Shown here piece by piece: positions 33,809-41,210 of a stretch of DNA of 64,000 nt (its first letter is position 1; each line of letters begins with the position of its first letter). This stretch comes from Amycolatopsis aidingensis (GTDB taxonomy: Bacteria > Actinomycetota > Actinomycetes > Mycobacteriales > Pseudonocardiaceae). The position numbers and the translations under genes are program-made. The notes beneath the pieces were generated by a model. The model saw only the letters and a list, made by a program, of their open reading frames with translations, had not been told where the DNA came from and did no database searches. Location of the stretch: assembly GCF_018885265.1 (NCBI RefSeq), contig NZ_CP076538.1:1648001-1712000 (forward strand), in the 5' to 3' direction.

Positions 33809-35587
33809 ATGTTGACGAGCTCGGATCCCATCCCGGCGAGCGGGACCGCGCCGGAGGCCGCCGGGGACGGACCACGGGCCGATACGCTTCCCGCCCTGCT
33901 GGAGAACTGGGCGAGGAACCAGGGCGAGAAGATCGCCCTCAGCTGTCTCGACCACCACACCGGCCCCGAGGACCGGATCGTGTCGCTGACCTGGAGCGAA
34001 CTGGAGCACCGGGTACGGGAGACCGCGACCTGGCTGCGGCACCGGGTGGAACCGGGCGGGCGGGTCGCACTGCTGGTCCCGCACGGACCCGAGTACGTGC
34101 TCGGGTTCCTCGCCGCCCTGCATGCGGGCCTGGTCGCGGTGCCGCTGTTCGCGCCGGTCCGGCCGGCACACGGTGACCGGCTGGACGCAATCCTTGCCGA
34201 TGCCGGGGTTTCGGTGGTGCTGACCACCCGCGCCCAGCAGTCGAGGACACAGGATGTGGTGCACCGGCTGTGCGCACCCCGGCCGGAGGTGGTGGCCGTT
34301 GAGGCCACCCGCGCCGATCCGGAACCCGCGCCGTTGCCTGCCAGGGACGATCTCGCGTACCTGCAGTACACCTCCGGCTCCACCCGCGTCCCCGCCGGGG
34401 TGATGATCACGCACGGGAACCTGGTGGCCTGCGCCCGCCAGGCCGCGGTCACCTACGGCGTGCTTCCGGGGCGTTCGGTGACGGTGAGCTGGCTGCCGCT
34501 TTACCACGACATGGGCCTGATGCTGGCCGTGCTGGCGCCCTGCGTGCTGGGGATCCGTTCGGTGCTGCTGGATCCCGCCGCGTTCCTGGAGCGGCCGGCC
34601 CGGTGGCTGCGCGCGCTGTCCACCTTCCCCGGCGCGATCAGCGCGGCGCCCAGCTTCGCCTACGGGTACGCCGCGGCCAGGGTCACCGAACGGGAGCGGT
34701 CCGGGCTGCGGCTGGACCAGGTGGGCGCCCTGATCGACGGTGGGGAGCCGGTGCGGGCCGAGTTGTTCGCCCGCTTCCGCGAGCGGTTCGCCTGCTGCGG
34801 GCTGCCCGCCACCGCGCACTGCCCCTCCTACGGCCTCGCCGAGTCCACGGTCCTGGTGGCAGGCGTTCCCGCCGCGGCCGCGCCGGTGTCCACCACCTTC
34901 TACCGCGCGCAACTGGCCAGGGGGGACGCGGTGCAGGCCGAGCACGGCGAGCAGAGCACGGTCACCCTCACCAGCTGCGGCTGGCCCGCGGGTCAGGAAG
35001 TCCGGATCGTGCATCCGCAGACCGGTGCCGAGCTTCCGGACGGCAAGGTCGGCGAGATCTGGGTGAACGGGCCGAATGTCGGCCGCGGGTACTGGCAGCG
35101 GCCCGCGGAATCCGCGGCCACCTTCTGCGCGCTGCTGGCCGGGGACGAGGAGCCCCGCTGGTGGCTGCGCACCGGCGACCTCGGCCTGCGGTTCGACAGC
35201 AGGCTCTATGTCACCGGCAGGCTCAAGGACCTGATCGTGGTGGACGGTCGCAAGCACTACCCGCAGGATGTGGAGGCCACCGTCGAGGGCGCCCACCCTG
35301 CGATCCGCCCGCATATGGTGGCCGCGTTCGCGGTACCGGACAGCAACGGGGACCAGGTGGTGGTGCTCGCGGAGCGGTCCGGCTGGGTGATCGAATGCGA
35401 ACTCGATCCCGAGGAGGTCACCCGCGCGATCCGGCATTCGGTCGCAAGGGAACACGGCCTTCCGCTGCACGATGTGCTGCTGCTGGCCCCGGACGAGGTG
35501 CCGAGGACGACCAGCGGGAAGATCGCTCGCGCCGCCTGCCGGGAACGTTATGTCTGCGGTGGGTTCGCCGGGAGCCGGGTCTCGTGA
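33809..35587 (+). CDS. Fatty-acyl-AMP ligase (FAAL/FadD32-like)
   Basis: A 592-residue adenylate-forming enzyme with GGAGA 6 bases before the ATG. Motifs: ATP loop YTSGSTRVPAGVMITHGN, SWLPLYHDMGL, YGLAEST, RTGDLG, and the final lysine in RTTSGKIARA. The spacing and the SWLPxYHDMGL motif are typical of fatty-acyl-AMP ligases, which activate long fatty acids for transfer to a carrier protein or PKS instead of CoA. It is coupled (GTGA) to a PKS-like gene, matching the FAAL-PKS pairing of mycobacterial lipid loci, yet no acyl carrier domain is present in the pair. Situated beside mce, it may activate imported or exported acyl chains; that is inference. Confidence 0.88.
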   Translation: MLTSSDPIPASGTAPEAAGDGPRADTLPALLENWARNQGEKIALSCLDHHTGPEDRIVSLTWSELEHRVRETATWLRHRVEPGGRVALLVPHGPEYVLGFLAALHAGLVAVPLFAPVRPAHGDRLDAILADAGVSVVLTTRAQQSRTQDVVHRLCAPRPEVVAVEATRADPEPAPLPARDDLAYLQYTSGSTRVPAGVMITHGNLVACARQAAVTYGVLPGRSVTVSWLPLYHDMGLMLAVLAPCVLGIRSVLLDPAAFLERPARWLRALSTFPGAISAAPSFAYGYAAARVTERERSGLRLDQVGALIDGGEPVRAELFARFRERFACCGLPATAHCPSYGLAESTVLVAGVPAAAAPVSTTFYRAQLARGDAVQAEHGEQSTVTLTSCGWPAGQEVRIVHPQTGAELPDGKVGEIWVNGPNVGRGYWQRPAESAATFCALLAGDEEPRWWLRTGDLGLRFDSRLYVTGRLKDLIVVDGRKHYPQDVEATVEGAHPAIRPHMVAAFAVPDSNGDQVVVLAERSGWVIECELDPEEVTRAIRHSVAREHGLPLHDVLLLAPDEVPRTTSGKIARAACRERYVCGGFAGSRVS

Positions 35588-38500
35588 CCGAGGGCGCGGC
35601 GTCCGGTGCCTCCCGGAACGGGCACCCCGAGCCGGGGGAGCCGATCGCCGTCATCGGCGCGGGCTGCCGCATGCCCGGCGAGGTCACCGGGTTCGACGCC
35701 GGGTTCTTCGGTATCTCCGCGAGCGAGGCCCGCGCCCTGGACCCGTGGCACGGCGTGCTGCTGGAGGCCGTCTGGTCGGCGCTGGAACACGCCGGTATCC
35801 CACCGCGGGCGTTACGCGGCAGCGAGACTGGGGTGTTCGTCGTCGCCGGGCCGGGGGCCGTCGAACTGCTCGCGGGCCGGTTCGACCTGCGCGGCCCGTG
35901 CGCGCGGGTGGACCAGGGGCGCGCGCCCGAGGCGGTGCACCGGGCGGCGTGGAGCCTGCGCCGCGGGGAATGCGCGCTGGCGGTGGCCTGCGCGGTCGTG
36001 CCTGGCAACGGCTGCGGGGTGCTGGTGCTCGAGCGGCTCGATCGGGCAAGGGCGGACGGCGACCGGACACTGGCCGTGCTCGGCGCTGGCGGCAGTGCCG
36101 AGGGGCCACTGGAGGCGGTACTCGCCCTGCGTGAGGGCAGGGTGCCCGCGGGCTACGGCGGTCCCGGTGCGGCGATGCCCCGGCCCCGCCCCGGGTTTTC
36201 CGCAGGCAGGGAGCATGTGTTCGCGCTGTCCGCGCATACCGAGCAGGCCCTGCGCAGGCGGGCCCGCGATCTCGTGCGCTGGCTGGAGACGCCCGCCGGG
36301 CGCGCGGTGGAGGCATGCGATCTCGCGGCGGCACTCGCGGTGCGCAGGGAGCATCTGGACCTGCGGGCGACCGTGGTGGCCGCGGGCAGGGGCGGGCTGG
36401 CCAGCGGGCTGCGGGCTATCTCCATCGGTGCCACGGCGGCGCAGGTGTGCAGGGGCCGAGGCGAGGGCGCGGGGGGAGCGGTGTTCGTGTTCTCCGGCAG
36501 CGGGTCGCAGTGGCCGGGCATGGGGCGGCGACTGCTGACCGGGGAGCCGGCCTTCCGCGCCGAGGTCGAGGCGCTGGAGCCGGTTTTCCTCGGCACGGCG
36601 GGGTTCTCCCTGCGCAAGCAGCTGCGGCAGGCGGGGAAGCAGGCCGGTGCCGAGCGCTCCGGGATGGTGTTGTTCGGCATGCAGCTGGCACTGGCCGGGC
36701 TGTGGCGTGCGCACGGGGTGGAGCCGGTGGCCGTGCTCGGCCATGGCGCGGGGGAGATCGCGGCCGCGGTGCTGGCCGGCGCGCTGGAGATCCCGGACGG
36801 CCTGGCACTGCTCGGTTCCGGCGCGCGGCAGGTGCTGCCCGGCCCGCCGCGGCTCGCCTGCTATTCCGGGATGCCGGGGGATCCCGATCCGGTGCCGTTG
36901 CGTGCGGCGCTGGCCACGGCGATGTCCGAGGGGCACCGGGTGTTCCTCGAGGTATCGCCGCATCCGATCGCGCTGGCCGCGGTGCGGGCGACCGCGGTGG
37001 AGGAAGGCGTACCCGGGATTTCGGCTCTGCCCAGCATGAGCCGGTATGCCGGGCGGCGGGAGGAGTTCGTGGCCAGCCTCGCCGCCCTGCACGCCGCGGG
37101 CCACGCCACGGTGCTGGGACGCCGCTACCCGGATGCGCCGGTGCTGGACCTACCCGAACCGCCGTGGCCACCCACCGCCGCAGGCCCGGCCGTGCCATCG
37201 CAGGCGGAACCGGCGGGCGACGGCACCGTGTTCGAGCTCGGCTGGGAACGCGTCCCGAGCTCGGAACCGCCGCCCGGCCCCTCGCGGACCTGGCTGCTGC
37301 TGCCGGACGACTCCTCCACCGCGCTCAAGCAGTCCTTCATGGTGGCCGCGGGGCTTGCCCTGCGCGGCGATCGTGGTTACGCGCTGCCGCAGGACGACGC
37401 CGAGGAACTGCCTGCGGTGCTGGCCGAGCTGAGCACGGACCGGTCCTCGCCACTGGCCGGGGTGGTGCTGTTCGCCGGCTCCCTCGCCGAGTACCGGTTT
37501 CCCGAGCTCGCCCAGCACTTGCTGCTGACGGTCACCGAGGTGGTGCGCCGGGTGACCGAGCTGGGCGGGACGTTGCCCCGGTTGTGGCTGGTGACCGCGC
37601 ACGGGACGGCCGTGCTCGACGGTGAGCCCGGCGAGCCGGGGCTGGCCTTCCTGCGCGGGCTGGTGCGGGTGCTGGCCTTCGAACATCCCGGGCTGCACGC
37701 CACCATGGTGGACCTGGACGGGCTGACCGGAACCGGGGCGCTGCCCGCGGAGCTGCGGGCGGGCCGCGCCGATGACGAGGTCGCCTGGCGCCGTGGCGAG
37801 CGGTTCGTCGCCCGGCTGCGCGGGGTCACGCTGCCCGCGCGGCGGGGCCCGGTGGCCGGTGCGGGTGCCTACGTGATCACCGGCGGGCTCGGCCGCCTCG
37901 GCCCGTTGCTGGCGACCTGGCTCGCGGAACAGGGGGCGAGCCGGATCGTGCTGTGCGGGCGTGGCGGCGCCGGGGCCGAGGCGCGGGCCGCGCTGGCCGG
38001 GCTGCGTGCCGCGGGGACGGAGATCGAGCTGGTGCGCGGGGATATCGCCGCGCCGGGCGTCGCCGAGGCCGTGGTCGCCGCCGCCACCGCGGGCGGGCTG
38101 ACCCTGCGCGGGGTGGCGCATGCGGCGGGGGTGCTCGATGACCGTGCGCTGATCGAAGTGGACGGTGCGGACCTGGCGCGGGCCTGGCGGCCGAAGGTGC
38201 TCGGTGGCTGGCGGCTGCACAAGGCGACCGAAGGGTTCGAGCTGGACTGGTGGCTGGCCTTCTCCGCAACCACCGCGCTGTTCGGCGCGCCGGGGCGGGT
38301 CGCGGACGCCGCCGCGAACGCCTGGCTGGACGCGCTGGTGCGCTGGCGCCGGGCGAACGGCCTCACCGGAACCACGGTCAACTGGGGCGCCTGGGACACC
38401 GGACCCGGCCAGCGGGCGGACCCGCTGGCCGAGCCGATGGCCCCCGCGCAGTGCCTCGCCGCGCTGTCCGCCGTGCTCGCCGGTGACCGACCCGCCACCG

Positions 38501-38622
38501 CGGTGGCCTGTGTGGACCTTCCCGGCGCGTTACGCACCTTCCCCGGCCTCGCCCGCCGTCCGTTCCTGGAGGCACTGGCCCGCGAAGGCCGCCCGGACCC
38601 GTTGTACCTCCCCTCCGTCTGA
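35584..38622 (+). CDS. PKS-like protein with KS, AT and KR remnants lacking catalytic residues
   Basis: An intact 1012-residue frame with a GTG start overlapping the FAAL stop. Residues about 17-200 are half a ketosynthase: IAVIGAGCRMPG is present, but the Cys motif DTACSSS reads VDQGRAPEA and the two His motifs are missing. Residues about 300-500 are AT-like (VFSGSGSQWPGMG), but the nucleophile motif GHSxGE is GHGAGE. Residues about 760-980 are KR-like with a normal cofactor loop (ITGGLGRLG), but the YAAAN motif is VADAAAN, losing the Tyr. There is no carrier or thioesterase domain. The frame shows no stops over 3 kb, which argues for selection rather than decay. It may be a scaffold or regulator of the FAAL, or have a new activity. 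Confidence 0.8.
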   Translation: MTEGAASGASRNGHPEPGEPIAVIGAGCRMPGEVTGFDAGFFGISASEARALDPWHGVLLEAVWSALEHAGIPPRALRGSETGVFVVAGPGAVELLAGRFDLRGPCARVDQGRAPEAVHRAAWSLRRGECALAVACAVVPGNGCGVLVLERLDRARADGDRTLAVLGAGGSAEGPLEAVLALREGRVPAGYGGPGAAMPRPRPGFSAGREHVFALSAHTEQALRRRARDLVRWLETPAGRAVEACDLAAALAVRREHLDLRATVVAAGRGGLASGLRAISIGATAAQVCRGRGEGAGGAVFVFSGSGSQWPGMGRRLLTGEPAFRAEVEALEPVFLGTAGFSLRKQLRQAGKQAGAERSGMVLFGMQLALAGLWRAHGVEPVAVLGHGAGEIAAAVLAGALEIPDGLALLGSGARQVLPGPPRLACYSGMPGDPDPVPLRAALATAMSEGHRVFLEVSPHPIALAAVRATAVEEGVPGISALPSMSRYAGRREEFVASLAALHAAGHATVLGRRYPDAPVLDLPEPPWPPTAAGPAVPSQAEPAGDGTVFELGWERVPSSEPPPGPSRTWLLLPDDSSTALKQSFMVAAGLALRGDRGYALPQDDAEELPAVLAELSTDRSSPLAGVVLFAGSLAEYRFPELAQHLLLTVTEVVRRVTELGGTLPRLWLVTAHGTAVLDGEPGEPGLAFLRGLVRVLAFEHPGLHATMVDLDGLTGTGALPAELRAGRADDEVAWRRGERFVARLRGVTLPARRGPVAGAGAYVITGGLGRLGPLLATWLAEQGASRIVLCGRGGAGAEARAALAGLRAAGTEIELVRGDIAAPGVAEAVVAAATAGGLTLRGVAHAAGVLDDRALIEVDGADLARAWRPKVLGGWRLHKATEGFELDWWLAFSATTALFGAPGRVADAAANAWLDALVRWRRANGLTGTTVNWGAWDTGPGQRADPLAEPMAPAQCLAALSAVLAGDRPATAVACVDLPGALRTFPGLARRPFLEALAREGRPDPLYLPSV

Positions 38623-38633
38623 CCCGCCGGAAC

Positions 38634-38733
38634 GGCCAACACGCCTGCATGAGCGGCAAACACAATCGCGCCGGCGTGTTTGCTCCCCACGCGCACGCGT
38701 TTGCCGTCCACATCCGCGCGTTTGCTCCCCACA
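38634..38733. repeat. Inverted cluster of the 21-bp repeat, hairpin-forming
   Basis: Two units on the + strand (from 38634 and 38655) face about three units on the - strand, using the same GC(C/A)AACxCG unit as the array at 11748. The junction forms a stem GCAAACAC/GTGTTTGC around 12 bases, about 35 bases after the stop of the PKS-like gene, so it may act as a terminator. The rest of the 346-base gap (38734-38968) holds only AT-richer leader sequence of the next gene. Confidence 0.7.
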
Positions 38734-38968
38734 TACCCGATTCGGCCGCGATTCAGTCATGCAGGGCAGGGTCGTATTTCGCCGAACGCTGAGTCCGGTG
38801 ACAATAATTTCGTCAACTGGTAAATGGTAACCGCGGCGACTTGTTGGGTCCGTCAATCACACACTAGCCTGTTGATTGGCAAGTCCGGGCCCGGGCTACC
38901 ACTGGTTGTGAGTTTCGTTGCGCGTTCCGCGTTTGCGGACGGTGTTTTCAACGACGAAAGGGCTGGAA

Positions 38969-39541
38969 ATGACGACTACCAAGGTGCGGGCCGGAATTGT
39001 CGCCGCCGTCGCGGCGGTCGGTTTGTTCGGTGCCGGCACGGCCAGTGCCGCGGACACGACGTTGACCTGGAAGGGCGCCTTCCCGATCATCGGCGAGCAG
39101 ACCGTGGAAACGGTTGTGCACGTGGACATCCCGGAGCAGGCCACGCCCGGTGAGCAGCTTTCGGTCCCGTTCAGCATCGACGTGGACGCGGGCACCGCGG
39201 CGGCGGACGGGCTGCGGCTGGTCGGGGCGACCCAGATCTCCGGCGAGATCAGCAGTTCGGTGACCATCACCGCCAGCGACGGCCAGAGCGTTCCGCTCAC
39301 CATCAAGCTGCCCATTCCGGAGACTCCGGTCCCCGCGGAGGGCTCGCTGACCTTCGCCGCCGAGGGTTCCGTCGACTTCGCCATTCCCGAGGGCGTCCCC
39401 TCCGGCCCTGCGGAGACCACCGTGGACCCGGAGGCCAGCACGCATGTGGTGACCGACAGCTCGCTCGGTGAGTTCGATGTCGAGCTGGCGCTGGACCCGC
39501 CGGACCAGGACACCCTGCTGGGCACCACCGAGGTCGGCTGA
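38969..39541 (+). CDS. Secreted single A-domain protein
   Basis: A 190-residue protein; the ATG at 38969 is followed directly by a signal peptide (GIVAAVAAVGLFGAGTASA), and an upstream in-frame start would only add a charged extension. The mature protein matches the A1 and A2 domains of the protein at 19866: FPIIGEQ, ADGLRLVGATQISGE, PIPETPVPAEGSLTF, then a threonine/serine stretch before the end. Unlike A1 and A2 it lacks both flanking Cys residues (WKGAF instead of YTCEF). The role is unknown. A strong hairpin terminator follows. Confidence 0.8.
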   Translation: MTTTKVRAGIVAAVAAVGLFGAGTASAADTTLTWKGAFPIIGEQTVETVVHVDIPEQATPGEQLSVPFSIDVDAGTAAADGLRLVGATQISGEISSSVTITASDGQSVPLTIKLPIPETPVPAEGSLTFAAEGSVDFAIPEGVPSGPAETTVDPEASTHVVTDSSLGEFDVELALDPPDQDTLLGTTEVG

Positions 39542-39557
39542 CCGCGACACCCCTGCT

Positions 39558-39605
39558 GTGAGTGGCCCGTTCCCTGCGGAAAAATGCAGGGAACGGGCCA
39601 CTCAC
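39558..39605 (+). terminator. Perfect 20-bp inverted repeat between convergent genes
   Basis: A 20-base perfect stem (GTGAGTGGCCCGTTCCCTGC and its complement) with an 8-base loop lies between the A-domain gene and the convergent PucR gene. There is no T-run. It is long enough to stop transcription from both sides and may belong to a dispersed repeat family. Confidence 0.75.
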
Positions 39606-39610
39606 TGCGG

Positions 39611-40924
39611 TCAGGTGAGCTGTTCGGTGTCCACCTCGCCGAGGGTGCCGCGTGCCCGCAGGGCGAGTACCAGCTCGAACCGCGCCTGCGGATCGTCCAG
39701 CTTGGCACCGAAAAGGGCCTGCAGCTCCTGCACCCGCGCCCGCACGGTCTGCGGGTGAATTGCCAGCGACCGGGCCACCTCGCGCACGTTGCCCCTGGTC
39801 TCCAGCCAGGCCAGCAACGTGCCGGAAAGCCGCCGGTACTGCTTGTCCTTGAGCTGTTCCAGCGGGGCAAGAGTGCGTTGCATCAGCTCGCGCACCAGGA
39901 ACGGATCCTGCAACAACCACAGCGTGCAAAGATGCCGCTCACACCAGGTGAGCTGGACATCGGGCAGCACCCCGGACTGCACCAGGCGCAGCGCCCTGCG
40001 AGCCCATTCCAGCGAGCGGGTGGTTTCCTCCAGCGAAACGGTTGGCCCGACCGCCGCACGCCGGTTGCCGAGCCCATGGGCCAGCCTGCGCCCGCCGTCC
40101 CGCGGCTCGGCCAGCACGAGCACCGGGGCGCTGCCCTCGAACTCCATCAGCACGTCGTGGCCGAACGGCGGGGCCGGCGGGTCGTCCTGCCCCGTCCATG
40201 GCTCCACCGCCACCGTGACGATCCGCTCCGGAATCTCCCAGCGCGCGGCCCTCGCCAGTTCGGTGATCGGCTGCGCGCCCGCGCCCTGCCTGCCGAGCAC
40301 GGCGTCCAGCAGCTTGCGCCTGCGGCGTTCCAACGTGCCAACCGCACGCTCCTGCGCGGCGGCGTACCCCTCGATGGAGAGCGCGGAGAGTTCGTCGATG
40401 TAGGCGAAGATGGCCTCGGCGAGCAGGCACAGCGTGGTAGCGCGGATGCCGGCCTGCGTGCCGATCTCCGACATCCGCCGCCAGGCCACCCTGGCGCCGA
40501 CCCGGTAGGCGGTCTGTAGCACGTCCAGGCTGCGTCCCTGCTGGGCCTCGTGCTGGCCGAGCCGCTGGAACACCTGACGCCGGTCGGGCTGTGGCGCCGC
40601 CGGATCACCGATCCGGTCCAGGAAGGCCAGCAGCGCCTGCCGCACCCCCGCGGTGATGGTCCTGCCGAACCGGCCCTCCAGCGGACCGGCGTACTCCGGA
40701 ACCGAAATCTGGATCTCGAGCAGCACCTCGTCGGCCACCTTGGATACCGAGGGCCGGAAGACATCGGCCAGCTCGCGGGGCAGCAAGGACCACAGCCGCA
40801 CCACCCGTGCGTTGTCGCCCTGCCCCGCGCCGGTATGCCGGCCCGGCGGGGTCAGCAGGGAGTCATAGCTCGCTTCCAGTGGTGCTGCCTGCCGGACTGA
40901 GGTGTCGTTCCATGAGTCGGTCAC
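39611..40924 (-). CDS. PucR/CdaR-family transcriptional regulator (first of tandem pair)
   Basis: 437 residues from a GTG at 40924, chosen because GGGGAG precedes it by four bases; the frame continues upstream without a credible signal. The N-terminal helical domain (ELADVFRPSVSKVADEVLLEI, LDVLQTAYRVGARVAWRRM) is the RsbT-co-antagonist/GGDEF-like sensor region of this group. The C-terminal helix-turn-helix (REVARSLAIHPQTVRARVQEL) is the PucR type. It is paralogous to the next gene on the same strand. Its leader carries the same two-part element as the mce operon, so it is the best candidate for a regulator of, or member of, that regulon. Confidence 0.87.
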   Translation of the reverse strand: MTDSWNDTSVRQAAPLEASYDSLLTPPGRHTGAGQGDNARVVRLWSLLPRELADVFRPSVSKVADEVLLEIQISVPEYAGPLEGRFGRTITAGVRQALLAFLDRIGDPAAPQPDRRQVFQRLGQHEAQQGRSLDVLQTAYRVGARVAWRRMSEIGTQAGIRATTLCLLAEAIFAYIDELSALSIEGYAAAQERAVGTLERRRRKLLDAVLGRQGAGAQPITELARAARWEIPERIVTVAVEPWTGQDDPPAPPFGHDVLMEFEGSAPVLVLAEPRDGGRRLAHGLGNRRAAVGPTVSLEETTRSLEWARRALRLVQSGVLPDVQLTWCERHLCTLWLLQDPFLVRELMQRTLAPLEQLKDKQYRRLSGTLLAWLETRGNVREVARSLAIHPQTVRARVQELQALFGAKLDDPQARFELVLALRARGTLGEVDTEQLT

Positions 40925-41097
40925 CGTGCTCCCCGTGATCGGTTTCGTCGACGGCGCTGTCGCACAGGCCTGCAAATCGTCCAACGGAGTGGTGGCGGGA
41001 CAACGAATCCCCTGAATTCGCGCCGAACCACGATCCGCGCCGACAACGTACAACGCCACGCCGCGCAAAATCTAGCGCACGACCATCGAAATAAATG

Positions 41098-41127
41098 GTC
41101 CTTATGGGTGTATTGAGCGGCACACAG
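41098..41127 (-). promoter_or_regulatory. Shared two-part promoter-like element upstream of the PucR gene
   Basis: Read on the minus strand: CTGTGTGCC, 11 bases, CCATAAGGAC. The first half differs by one base from the mce and B-protein elements, the spacing is the same, and the second half keeps CnnTAAnG. It lies about 175 bases before the chosen start codon, farther than at the other two sites. Confidence 0.5.
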
Positions 41128-41210
41128 GGATGGTTTTCGTTTAAATTGTTTCGTTAGTGACATCCTGGACAGGCGAAAAGCGTTCGCGGATGAGTAACCC
41201 TGGATGTCGT

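Noticed and set aside
35584..38622. Calling the PKS-like gene a pseudogene.
   Set aside because: The frame is uninterrupted, GC-biased at third positions and translationally coupled; loss is restricted to catalytic motifs.
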